From assembly GCA_036504595.1 (NCBI GenBank), contig DASXUX010000010.1, forward strand, positions 124,001 through 188,000: DNA of 64,000 nucleotides. The letters run 5' to 3'. Source of the stretch: DASXUX01 sp036504595. Lineage in GTDB: Bacteria; Planctomycetota; SZUA-567; H5-PLA8. The notes under the pieces were generated by a model. The model saw only the letters and a program-made list of their open reading frames with translations, searched no databases and had not been told where the DNA came from. Made by a program: the position numbers and the translations under genes. Below, in pieces: positions 25,085 to 32,981 of this stretch. The stretch's first letter is position 1. Every line of letters begins with the position of its first letter.

Positions 25085-26085
25085 CTTCCTACCGCAGCCT
25101 CCACCACTTTCCCGCTCTCAATGGACTCAATCGCCGCCGCGATCACCTTCTGTGCGGCAAGGCCCGCTTCGCCGGAACCGTCGATTTCATCCGGCGTCGC
25201 GCCGTCGGTCAGTTGCTGGAGGAAACAGTGAATGCGGTCGCGGAAGGTATCGTCGAAGCCGCGGTAGCCGCCGAAGACCGGATTCGTAAAGACGGACTTC
25301 ACCATCTCGCCGGCTGGATAGAGCGTCACTTCGCGCCACATGTCCTCGAGCACGAAGCGGCCTTTGGTGCCGGCCACTTCGCATCGCTCCATCGGGTGCC
25401 CGCGTTGTATGTCGTAGCTGCTGGTCAAATGCCCGACGGCGCCGCTGGCAAACTGCATGTTGAAGGACGCCGTGGACCAGATGTTGCGGCCGGGCGCTTT
25501 CGTGGCGAAGCAGTGCACCTTCGCGATCTCGCCGCCGTAGTAGCGCATGATATCGATCGAGTGTGGATTGAGCGCCTTCAGATGAAAGTACGGCGAATCG
25601 AATTTCTCGAAGCGTCCGATCCACAGCGCCATATTTATGAACAGCAGATCGCCCAGTTTTCCTTCACTCTGCCACTGCTTCGCGAGCTTCGCCGCCGGCG
25701 TGAAGCGGTGATTCATATCGACGGCTAAGCAGCGCTTTAGTTCGCGAGCAAGCGACACCATTTCTTCGGCTTTGGCGATGTCGTTGCAGATGGGCTTCTC
25801 GCACAGAACGTGGCACCCCGCGCGCAGAGCCTGCAGTGTCGGAAGGTAGTGGTCGCTCGCGTACTCAAAGCCGCCCGTCGCAACACTGCACACGTCCGGC
25901 TTCAGTTCTTCCAGCATGCGCTGAGCGTTCGTGAACGCACGAACGCCGAAGCGCTTGCCAGCAGCCTCCGCACGTTGCGGAAGAATGTCGCAAACGCCGA
26001 CAAGCTGAGCCAGCGCGTCCGACTTGTAGATTTCGGCATGGAGATTTCCGATGGGCCCCATGCCGATAACACACACTCGTAACAC
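25081..26085 (-). CDS. Gfo/Idh/MocA family oxidoreductase
   Basis: NAD(P)-dependent sugar or inositol-type dehydrogenase. Rossmann motif VCVIGMGPIGNLHAEIY at the N-terminus, VLCEKPICND (EKP catalytic lysine), then DMNHRFTPA and LKALNPHSIDIMRYYGG with the active-site histidine region. 334 aa, cytoplasmic (no Tat signal, unlike 4393-5679). Second of three family members in the window. Confidence 0.9.
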   Translation of the reverse strand: MLRVCVIGMGPIGNLHAEIYKSDALAQLVGVCDILPQRAEAAGKRFGVRAFTNAQRMLEELKPDVCSVATGGFEYASDHYLPTLQALRAGCHVLCEKPICNDIAKAEEMVSLARELKRCLAVDMNHRFTPAAKLAKQWQSEGKLGDLLFINMALWIGRFEKFDSPYFHLKALNPHSIDIMRYYGGEIAKVHCFATKAPGRNIWSTASFNMQFASGAVGHLTSSYDIQRGHPMERCEVAGTKGRFVLEDMWREVTLYPAGEMVKSVFTNPVFGGYRGFDDTFRDRIHCFLQQLTDGATPDEIDGSGEAGLAAQKVIAAAIESIESGKVVEAAVGR

Positions 26086-26110
26086 CCTTGATGCTCCTCC
26101 GCTGAGGGAA

Positions 26111-26208
26111 CGCGGGTATCGGGTATGGGGTTTCGGGTATGGGGATGGTTGCTACGCGTCCAAATGAGCCGCACCCATACCCTCTACCCGATACCCCATA
26201 CCCGGCCC
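26111..26208. repeat. inverted GGGTATCGGGTATGGGG tandem repeats
   Basis: Left arm 26113-26148 (GGGTATCGGGTATGGGG units) and right arm 26172-26204 (CCCATACCCTCTACCCGATA units) can pair over about 30 bases. The right arm ends four bases from the stop of the downstream sulfatase-like gene (TAA, 26209). Confidence 0.85.
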
Positions 26209-27627
26209 TTAGAGTTTCTTCGCTCCCCGCTGGGTCTGCAATTCCTTGAGCTGTGCCTGCAGTTTCTGCGCGGCGGCGGGCGAGCCGATATGCATCGAAT
26301 CGTACGCCTGTTGCGAAGTCTTGAACGGACCGCAACCCATCCCGTGCCAGTTCAAGTTCGTGAAGATCGGATTCGTGCGGCCGGTCTGTTTTTCGCGCTT
26401 GGCGATGTGAGCTTGCATACGCGCTTCGAGCATCTTCACGACCTCGGGCTCTTTTTCAGCCACGTTGTCGTTCTCTTCGGGATCAGTGATCAGGTTGTAG
26501 AGTTCGAGTTCGGGCTTGAAGTGGAAGTCGGGTTCCAGCGCGTGGATGAGCTTCCACTGCGGCGTGCGCCAGCCATGTTTGCGCATCCACGTGCACTCGG
26601 TGATGTAAAATTCAGGCTCCGGCACGCGCGCTTCGCCGCGGAAGAGCGGCGCGAGGCTGCGGCCATCGAAGGCGATCTTCGATTTGATGCCCATCAGTTC
26701 CAGAATCGTCGGCGTGATGTCCTTCATCTGCACGATGTCATTGACTTTCGCACCGGCGGGAACCTTGCCTGGATAGACGAAGACCAGCGGAATGTGCAGC
26801 GTGCAGTCGTATATGCCGTGATGGTCGAAGAAACAGTCATGGTCGTAAAGCGTCTCGCCGTGGTCCGAGTCGATCACGACGAGCGTTTCTTCCTCGATGC
26901 CCAGCGCATTCAGCGTCGTGAAAATGTTCTGGATGCACGAATCCATGTACGCGAGCGCGCCATCGTACTGCGCGATGATATAGTCCTTGTCCTTGCAGCC
27001 CGGCGGGAACCAGCTCGCGAAGTAATCGCAGAATGGCTTGAACTTCATCACTGGTTCCATCGACTTGTTCTTCGGATCGAATTCGTCGCGGTTGTAGAAG
27101 ATGCGTTCGAACGGCCGTGGCGGCAGGTACGGCGAGTGCGGGTCCATGTGCCGCAGGAAGAGGAAGAACGGCTTCTTGTCGCCCGCGAGCTGTTTCAGTT
27201 CCGGGATCGCGACCGCGTTGAGATTCTCGGCTTTCGAACTGCGGCCTTCATCCCACGACCCCCAGCCGGAGAAGTCGAGATATTTGTCAAAACCGCGCGA
27301 GGCCGGGTTGCCGCTGAAGCCCACGCAGCTTGTGTTGTAGCCTTCCTTCTTCAGAATTTCCGCGAGCGTCGTCAGGTGCTTGGCCAGTCCGCCTTCATGG
27401 CGCAGCGCGACGACGTCCATGCCGAACGTATCCAGCCCCGTGAACATGGACGAATAGCCCGGCGTGGTCGGAATGCTCGGGCTGAAACACTGGCTGAACG
27501 CCGCTCCGCGCGCCGCGAACTTGTCGAGGTGCGGCGTGGTCTGGCGTCCATAGCCGAACAGGCTCATGTGGTCCGCGCGCAAGCTGTCGATTCCGACGAG
27601 CAGCAGATTGGGTTTTCGGTTGGCCAT
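26209..27627 (-). CDS. sulfatase-like hydrolase (alkaline phosphatase superfamily)
   Basis: N-terminus NLLLVGIDSLRADHMSLFGYG with metal Asp; SPSIPTTPGYSSMFTG at the nucleophile position, where the formylglycine C/S-x-P-x-R motif is lacking and Thr is the likely nucleophile; VVIDSDHGETLYDHDCFFDHHGIYD for the second metal site; ELYNLITDPEENDN near the end. Resembles 23032-24393 in lacking the Cys. No signal peptide. In planctomycetes such genes sit with carbohydrate enzymes; here it stands between two Gfo/Idh/MocA genes. Confidence 0.85.
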   Translation of the reverse strand: MANRKPNLLLVGIDSLRADHMSLFGYGRQTTPHLDKFAARGAAFSQCFSPSIPTTPGYSSMFTGLDTFGMDVVALRHEGGLAKHLTTLAEILKKEGYNTSCVGFSGNPASRGFDKYLDFSGWGSWDEGRSSKAENLNAVAIPELKQLAGDKKPFFLFLRHMDPHSPYLPPRPFERIFYNRDEFDPKNKSMEPVMKFKPFCDYFASWFPPGCKDKDYIIAQYDGALAYMDSCIQNIFTTLNALGIEEETLVVIDSDHGETLYDHDCFFDHHGIYDCTLHIPLVFVYPGKVPAGAKVNDIVQMKDITPTILELMGIKSKIAFDGRSLAPLFRGEARVPEPEFYITECTWMRKHGWRTPQWKLIHALEPDFHFKPELELYNLITDPEENDNVAEKEPEVVKMLEARMQAHIAKREKQTGRTNPIFTNLNWHGMGCGPFKTSQQAYDSMHIGSPAAAQKLQAQLKELQTQRGAKKL

Positions 27628-27650
27628 TTTCTCGATCTCCTTTGCTTAAC

Positions 27651-27708
27651 CGCAAAGACGCGAAGGCTCAAAGAACGAAGAAGATCTTTGCGGCTTGGCG
27701 CCTTTGCG
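27651..27708. repeat. inverted CGCAAAGACGCGAAGGC repeat
   Basis: CGCAAAGACGCGAAGGCTCA (27651-27670) against TTTGCGGCTTGGCGCCTTTG (27687-27706), imperfect arms in a gap of about 80 bases. Same family as 8750-8775. Confidence 0.75.
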
Positions 27709-27710
27709 CT

Positions 27711-28763
27711 TCACTTCTGCGACAAAACGATCCTCGTTCCTTTCTCAAAGGACTCGTAACACGCTTGCACAATTCGTAGCACGTCCCGGCCTTCTTCGGC
27801 AGTGGCGATGGGCGGGCGCTTTCCGTGCAGGAACTCCGCAAGCGGAGCAGTCAGGCCCATGATGCGCTCGCCGTGGCTCTTGATCTCGGGAAGCTCGCTC
27901 GCGGTCCAGTTGCCGGTCTTCTGCAAGTACCACTTAAGCTGCGGGCCGGCGCCGGGCGGGCGCGGGACGTTGCAGCTTGGCACGTCGCCGTAGTTGCCGA
28001 TGATTACGCCACGTTCGCAGGTCACTTCCAGAGTGTTCTCGCCGGCCAACGCGACGAACGAGCAGGATACTTCGGCGAACTTGCCGTCGGCGTATCGGAA
28101 CACCGCGATTCCGTTGTCGTTAGGCACTTTCGGATTGAGCAGCGTTCCGAGTTCGGCGATGACGCTCGCCGGCATACCCAACAGCCAATAGATGAAATCC
28201 ATCGCGTGGCAGGCGTCGTCCGCAAAGATGTCGCGGTTAAGTTCCGGCTGAACGTGCCACGTCTTGTCGAAATCTTTCCACGTTTGAGTATTCAGGCAAT
28301 GCCGGCGGCGAATCATGAAAACGCGGCCCAGTTCGCCGCTTTCGAGCAGCGACTTGACCTGCAAATTGTGCGGATCGACGCGCATCTGCCAGGCGAGGCG
28401 AAACGGCACCTTGTCGCGATATACGGCCGCAACAATCCGGTCAGCCTGTTCCATCGTCAGCGCGATCGGCTTCTGAAGGATGATCGCTTTGCCCGCCGCA
28501 GCGGCGCGTTCAACCAAATCTGCGTGCATCGACGTTTCAGACGTGATGATAACCGCACCGATGTCCTTACGGTCAAGCAGCGCGTCCAGCGTCCCAGCAT
28601 TCTCAATGTTCAGCTTCGCGCAGTTCTCGGCAGCGCGCGCGGCGTTGTGATCCCATCCGGCGACCACGCGCACGCCAAGCTCCGGCCGCTCGCGCCAGCG
28701 CGAGCAGTACATGCCGATGTGGCCGTGGGCGAAGCCGAGAATGCCGAGACGCACTTCGTTCAT
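27711..28763 (-). CDS. Gfo/Idh/MocA family oxidoreductase
   Basis: GILGFAHGHIGMYCSRW is the dinucleotide-binding start (the usual GxGxxG is altered to GFAHGH, common in a subgroup), then AIILQKPIALT, where the usual EKP is QKP, and FADDACHAMDFIYWLLGMP with the active-site acidic and His residues. 350 aa, cytoplasmic. The QKP change and altered glycine motif may mean weak or different cofactor binding. Confidence 0.87.
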   Translation of the reverse strand: MNEVRLGILGFAHGHIGMYCSRWRERPELGVRVVAGWDHNAARAAENCAKLNIENAGTLDALLDRKDIGAVIITSETSMHADLVERAAAAGKAIILQKPIALTMEQADRIVAAVYRDKVPFRLAWQMRVDPHNLQVKSLLESGELGRVFMIRRRHCLNTQTWKDFDKTWHVQPELNRDIFADDACHAMDFIYWLLGMPASVIAELGTLLNPKVPNDNGIAVFRYADGKFAEVSCSFVALAGENTLEVTCERGVIIGNYGDVPSCNVPRPPGAGPQLKWYLQKTGNWTASELPEIKSHGERIMGLTAPLAEFLHGKRPPIATAEEGRDVLRIVQACYESFEKGTRIVLSQK

Positions 28764-28775
28764 CGAACCCTTCTT

Positions 28776-28932
28776 GCCACAGAGGACACAGAGCTCACAG
28801 AGCTAAAGAAGCGAATGATGAATTCGGAATGATGAATGATGAATAAGGCTGCTTTAGTACAGGAAGCCATATTCATCATTCTGCATTCATCATTCATCAC
28901 TCCATCTCTGTGCGCTCTGTGACCTCTGGGCT
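28776..28932. repeat. nested double palindrome of two repeat families
   Basis: Outer arms: CACAGAGGACACAGAGCTCA (28778-28797) and CTCTGTGCGCTCTGTGACCTCT (28906-28927). Inner arms: GAATGATGAATTCGGAATGA (28813-28832, then more units) and ATTCATCATTCTGCATTCATC (28871-28891, then more). The whole gap can fold into one long hairpin of two stacked families. Confidence 0.9.
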
Positions 28933-28937
28933 AGCCA

Positions 28938-29741
28938 TTACTTCCGCACTCCCAATTGCTTCAGGCACGCATTTAAGTACCCGTAGCTTTCCGCCGCGAT
29001 GATGCTGACTTCCGGCAGCGAAAGCTTGCTGGCGCCGATGACTTCCAGGCACACCGGGCCGTTGTAGCCGCCGTCGGCCATCACTTTGCAGTAGGCAAAC
29101 AAATCAATGTCGCCGCGGCCACAAGCCTGGTTCTGCGGCGTGCCCGGCGATGGGCCGCGGCCGAGGCAATCGCGAATGTGAATGTGCTTTGTGCGCGAAA
29201 GAACCGGCTTCAGCGCCGCGGCGGGGTCTTCGCCCGCGCGGTAGATGTGACTGGGATCCATGTCGATGCCGAAGGCCGGCGACGTGATCTTCTCCATCGC
29301 GCGAAGCGTCGTCGGCGTGTTGTAGATCGATCCGCCGACGTGAGCTTTGCAGCAGAGCGTGACGCCAAAAGGCTGCGCCTTCTCGGCCATCTTCGCGATC
29401 AGGTCGGTCTGGCGGACGAAGTCCTCGTCCACGTCACTTTTGCCGCCGGGGCCGATGTTAGCGATCGGAATGCCGATCTCCGCGCCGGCTTCGAAGGCTT
29501 TCATCAAGCGGTCTTCGTCGAGCCCGGCTTCTTCCATCGACAGGAACGGCAGCTTGTTGTCGGCCGAAATCTGCCGCAGTTCCTTGGCCTGCATGCGCCA
29601 GTTGTCGAGGTTGAGGTGCTCGCACATGCCCTTGATGGCGGAGATCTCCACGCCATCGTAGCCGGCCGCCGCTATGTGTTTAGCCGCCGTCGCGAAATCA
29701 AAGCCGCCGAAGAGAACCGAGTTCACGCCAAGCTTGATCAT
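28938..29741 (-). CDS. sugar phosphate isomerase/epimerase family (AP endonuclease 2-like TIM barrel)
   Basis: Starts MIKLGVNSVLFGGFDFATA with AAGYDGVEI as the first metal-site strand. Further ligands of the divalent metal site appear in FGIDMDPSHIYRAG, KHIHIRDCLG and VCLEVIGA. 267 aa. Likely isomerises or epimerises a keto-sugar produced by the neighbouring oxidoreductases. The start is the one that gives the family N-terminus; the sequence before it is a repeat, not a ribosome site. Confidence 0.85.
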   Translation of the reverse strand: MIKLGVNSVLFGGFDFATAAKHIAAAGYDGVEISAIKGMCEHLNLDNWRMQAKELRQISADNKLPFLSMEEAGLDEDRLMKAFEAGAEIGIPIANIGPGGKSDVDEDFVRQTDLIAKMAEKAQPFGVTLCCKAHVGGSIYNTPTTLRAMEKITSPAFGIDMDPSHIYRAGEDPAAALKPVLSRTKHIHIRDCLGRGPSPGTPQNQACGRGDIDLFAYCKVMADGGYNGPVCLEVIGASKLSLPEVSIIAAESYGYLNACLKQLGVRK

Positions 29742-29747
29742 GGTTGA

Positions 29748-29778
29748 GTCCTGAGGCTTGAGACTTGAGGCTTGAGCG
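29748..29778. repeat. TTGAGGCTTGAGACTTGAGG tandem repeat in a 5' leader
   Basis: CTGAGGCTTGAGACTTGAGG units immediately before the isomerase start codon (29741, minus strand). It leaves no room for a normal Shine-Dalgarno other than AGGA inside the repeat. Confidence 0.75.
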
Positions 29779-29883
29779 ACAACGCCGCAGCCCACTCACC
29801 TTGCCCAAGTGTACGCATTATAGAGAACTACAAACAAGACGTTAGGAAGTTTCCGACATTCGATTAGCACAAAACCGGAAAAG

Positions 29884-29978
29884 AGAATGATGAATGCGAA
29901 ATGATGAATGATGAATATGGCCGAAGCAGCAGATGGAACGGACCACATTCCGCATTCATCATTCCGCATTCATCATTT
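29884..29978. repeat. inverted AATGATGAATGCG repeats containing a stop codon
   Basis: Left arm 29885-29916 and right arm 29946-29978 of the ATGATGAATGCG family, same as the inner arms at 28813-28903. The TGA stop of the ROK kinase gene (29973-29975, minus strand) is one of the repeated ATGATGAATG units. Confidence 0.88.
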
Positions 29979-30917
29979 TCGAAGCACTTCGTCGGCGGTG
30001 GCGGCGACGGCGCCGAGCATTGGCGCGGCATCGCCCAGTGAGGCCTGAACGACGCGCGGCTTCCCTTCCTGGTAATAGGGCAGGTAGCGGTTGACGGCGG
30101 CGCGGAGTGGTCCGAAGAGCGCTTCGCCAGCCTGCGACACGCCGCCGCCGATAACGACCAATTCCACGTCATACGCGCAGATCACGGCTGCGACGCCGCG
30201 CGCCAAATGAGCGATGGCTTCGTCGCGAACAACGATCGCCCAGACTTCGCCGGCTTCCGCGGCCGCGAATACGTCCTTACAAGTCAAAGCATCCAGGCGA
30301 GCGCCCATGGCCGTGTTCCGCCCAAGGCGCTGCAGCGCAGCCCGGCCTTCTCGCGCGATGGCCGGACCGCTGGCGAGCGCTTCCAGCACGCCGGGTTTTC
30401 CGGCGGCGTATTGTGGAGCGTTTGGGCCAGGGTGCATGACCATGTGGCCGAATTCGCCCGCCAGACCATGCGCGCCGCGATAGAGCTTCCCGTCAAGAAC
30501 AACGCCGCCGCCGATACCGGTGCTCACAGTGAAGTACGCCATGTGGCGTGTGCCGCGTCCGGCGCCGAAGCGGTGCTCCCCAACAGCTCCGGCGTTGCCG
30601 TCGTTTTCGATATGCACCGGCACGCCAAATGCCAATTTCATTTGTTGCCGCAGATCGACTTTTTCCCAGCCTGAAACGTGAGTGGAAACGACGCGTCCTT
30701 CTGGAGTGACTGGCCCGCCGAAGGAGATCGCCACGGCCTGGAGGTTTCGAGCATTCGCGCGAACAGTTTTCCCTGTAGCCAGCAGTCGCGCCAGCCAGGC
30801 CGCGCCGTCCTCGTCCGGTTGGCGCTCCAGCATCGCCACGTGCGCGTGGTGGCCTTCGGGCGACGCCAACCCGCAGCGACCGCGCGTGCCCCCGAAATCA
30901 AAGGCCAGAATAGGCAT
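29973..30917 (-). CDS. ROK family sugar kinase
   Basis: ATP-dependent phosphorylation of glucose, mannose or similar. ILAFDFGGTRGRCGL is the phosphate-binding start, VHIENDGNAGAVGEH the sugar-binding part, and TVSTGIGGGVVLDGKLYRG with LAGEFGHMV the ROK signature. The usual zinc motif CxCGxxGCxE is lost: the corresponding stretch reads QYAAGKPGVLEA. Start at 30917 fits the family; an open frame extends upstream. Together with importer and mannosidases it would feed released hexose into glycolysis. Confidence 0.87.
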   Translation of the reverse strand: MPILAFDFGGTRGRCGLASPEGHHAHVAMLERQPDEDGAAWLARLLATGKTVRANARNLQAVAISFGGPVTPEGRVVSTHVSGWEKVDLRQQMKLAFGVPVHIENDGNAGAVGEHRFGAGRGTRHMAYFTVSTGIGGGVVLDGKLYRGAHGLAGEFGHMVMHPGPNAPQYAAGKPGVLEALASGPAIAREGRAALQRLGRNTAMGARLDALTCKDVFAAAEAGEVWAIVVRDEAIAHLARGVAAVICAYDVELVVIGGGVSQAGEALFGPLRAAVNRYLPYYQEGKPRVVQASLGDAAPMLGAVAATADEVLRK

Positions 30918-31000
30918 GTTTGAGAGTGCGTTTTCGCTCAAGTTCAGTCCCCTTAGATGACGATGCTTCTTGTACGGGTTTGTCCACCACAATGCAACGG

Positions 31001-31031
31001 TGAGTGGTGTCTGGTGGTCCGGTGTCTGGTG
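31001..31031. repeat. GTGGTGTCTGGTGGTCCGGT tandem repeat
   Basis: Same TGGTGTCTGGT family as at 10377, 19009 and 35903, in the divergent gap before the LysM gene. Confidence 0.75.
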
Positions 31032-31078
31032 AACGAGTGCCATTCACTGCGATCGACCATTCACCTGGAGGCGAAGAG

Positions 31079-32107
31079 ATGAAGCGCGACGCACGGATTG
31101 GGCTGGCAGTGGTGCTGGTATTGGGGCTGGCTGTCACGCTGCTGGTTGGCCGGCAGTTGGTCAAGCGCGGTGCCGATTTGGCCGAAGCTGACGGTGAAAA
31201 CCCGGCTGGCGGAACGGCCGCCTACAGCGCCGAAGCTACGCGCGTGGATGGCGCAGAAACCACGCACATCGCCGCTCCAGCGTCCGCTCAAACGAACCCG
31301 GTCGCGGAACCTGCCGTTCGTCCTGCGGAAGCCGCCGATCCTTCGGTCGCTCACTTCGTACAGGACCAGACGCGCCGCTTGGGCGTTGAGCCTCCGCCCA
31401 CAACCGGCGCCACACAGCCGCAGCAGCCGCCAGTCCTGGGCAACGTGCCTGCGGCTCAGCCCAACCAGCCGACGACGAGCACGAATAAAGCCGCCAACAC
31501 TCCTCCGACACCGACGAAGTCCGGCCCGACTGACGTCACTGCGCCGTTGGACCACGAAGATGGCGGCCCCACGCCGGCGACTGGCGACCCGATAGCTCCC
31601 GCAGATGGTTACGGCTACACAATCGCTCCGACGGACAATCTATGGAAGATTTCAGCGAAGGTCTACGGCGATGGCCGCTTCACGCAGAAGATTCTTGAAG
31701 CCAACCCAAGCCTGAGCGCTCAGAAGATGAAAGTCGGTAGCGTCATCAAGATTCCAGCGCTTCCGAACAAAACGATCCTGATGAAGCTGCCCAGCCTTGC
31801 CGAAGCGCAGAAGCTCGCCCTGGCCGGTCCGGCGGTTGCTGTGAATAAAGACAAAGAACCCAAGGCTACGAAGCCGGCGGAAAGCGGTCCGGCCATCGCG
31901 AACCTCACTGCACAGAAACCCGCCGAAGCTGCCGGCGAAACCAAGACGCACAAAGTCGAGGCTGGCGAGAGCGTGGCGACTATTGCGCAGAAGTATTACG
32001 GCGCATCCGGGCCGAAGTCCGTCGCGCGCATCGTGGACGCGAACAAGGGCTTGAATCCCGCCAAGCTAAAGGTCGGACAGGAACTGACAATCCCGCCGAA
32101 GAAGTAG
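31079..32107 (+). CDS. membrane-anchored protein with two LysM domains
   Basis: N-terminal membrane anchor (IGLAVVLVLGLAVTLLVG, residues 6-24), a Pro/Ala/Thr-rich linker of about 150 residues, LysM 1 at about 180-225 (YTIAPTDNLWKISAKVYGDG, VGSVIKIP) and LysM 2 at the end (HKVEAGESVATIAQKYYG, KVGQELTIP). Binds peptidoglycan or related N-acetyl-sugar polymers. GGAGG upstream. The stop TAG touches an inverted pair of CGCAATCC palindromes. Confidence 0.88.
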   Translation: MKRDARIGLAVVLVLGLAVTLLVGRQLVKRGADLAEADGENPAGGTAAYSAEATRVDGAETTHIAAPASAQTNPVAEPAVRPAEAADPSVAHFVQDQTRRLGVEPPPTTGATQPQQPPVLGNVPAAQPNQPTTSTNKAANTPPTPTKSGPTDVTAPLDHEDGGPTPATGDPIAPADGYGYTIAPTDNLWKISAKVYGDGRFTQKILEANPSLSAQKMKVGSVIKIPALPNKTILMKLPSLAEAQKLALAGPAVAVNKDKEPKATKPAESGPAIANLTAQKPAEAAGETKTHKVEAGESVATIAQKYYGASGPKSVARIVDANKGLNPAKLKVGQELTIPPKK

Positions 32108-32156
32108 CGCAATCCTCCTGGATTGCGACTCCTCGACGCAATCCAGGAGGATTGCG
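32108..32156. repeat. inverted pair of CGCAATCC palindromes filling a convergent gap
   Basis: CGCAATCCTCCTGGATTGCG (32108-32127), nine bases, then CGCAATCCAGGAGGATTGCG (32137-32156). Each is a hairpin alone; together they are also a 20-bp inverted repeat. The pair exactly fills the space between the stops of two convergent genes, so it may end transcription from both sides. Confidence 0.9.
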
Positions 32157-32966
32157 TTACAGTTCCAGTTTCTCGAACTCCTGCGCCAGCTTCTGGACCT
32201 GCTCGGCGCCGCGGGAATTGCGTCCGACTTTCTGCAGTTCGCCGTCGCGTTCGAGCGCCGCCTGGTGCCGGCCCTGTGGTTTGCCGAACAGGTCCGAGAG
32301 ATTCAGCTTCACCCCACCCTGCTCGGCCCCTTCCAACGAGCCAGCGATTGTTTCATTGGAACGATACTTTGGAAAGATGATCGCGCCAGCCGGGCAGACG
32401 CGCGAGCAGGCCGGACAATCGACGCGGCACTGATCGGGTTGGACCACACGCAGCGTGGCGGTGTGATCGACACCGTAGACGCCGAAGAGGCAGAAATCCA
32501 TGCACTCCATGCAGTTGGTGCACTTTTCGGCATCGACAACAGGATACCAGCGCGCGGTCACCGACGCCGGAGCCGGCGAGGCTCCCGCAGTGCACACTCG
32601 ACCGGCGAGCATCTCAGAAACCCGCAACGTAACCGCGTCAGGTTTCACTCCGCGCAGGTCCATGCAGTACAGCGTTCTGCCAGCAACGTTTACGCCTTGT
32701 CTCGCCAGCGTCCACTTCAGCGCGCGCGGATGATGCCAGCCGAGAACGATCATCTCGCCCGTCAACGAGCGCAAGAACTCCGCTCCGGGGTCGTCCTCAC
32801 GAAGATCGTAAATCGAGTCTACACAAGCAACACAAATCCCGCGCTGCTGCAAAGCCGCCTCGACCGCCACGAACTGCGCTCCCCAAAGTTCCTGCTCATC
32901 GGCAGGAACGCGCGAGAGAACGACGCTGATTGTCTCGTGGTTTGTGGTTGAAGCTTCGTGGCTCAT
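32157..32966 (-). CDS. ferredoxin-type protein with two 4Fe-4S-like clusters
   Basis: Residues about 1-120 are a soluble alpha/beta unit I do not recognise. The middle has CTNCMECMDFC and CRVDCPACSRVCP, two four-cysteine groups typical of bacterial ferredoxins with one altered spacing. The C-terminal 70 residues are charged and helical. Fifteen bases after the GcvH-like gene, so probably one operon; it may pass electrons to or from a lipoyl-dependent reaction (inference). Confidence 0.78.
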   Translation of the reverse strand: MSHEASTTNHETISVVLSRVPADEQELWGAQFVAVEAALQQRGICVACVDSIYDLREDDPGAEFLRSLTGEMIVLGWHHPRALKWTLARQGVNVAGRTLYCMDLRGVKPDAVTLRVSEMLAGRVCTAGASPAPASVTARWYPVVDAEKCTNCMECMDFCLFGVYGVDHTATLRVVQPDQCRVDCPACSRVCPAGAIIFPKYRSNETIAGSLEGAEQGGVKLNLSDLFGKPQGRHQAALERDGELQKVGRNSRGAEQVQKLAQEFEKLEL

Positions 32967-32981
32967 GGTGTCCGCAATCCG

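Noticed and set aside
26125..27759. A 544-codon plus-strand open frame
   Set aside because: Antisense to the sulfatase-like gene at 26209-27627 and its flanking repeats.
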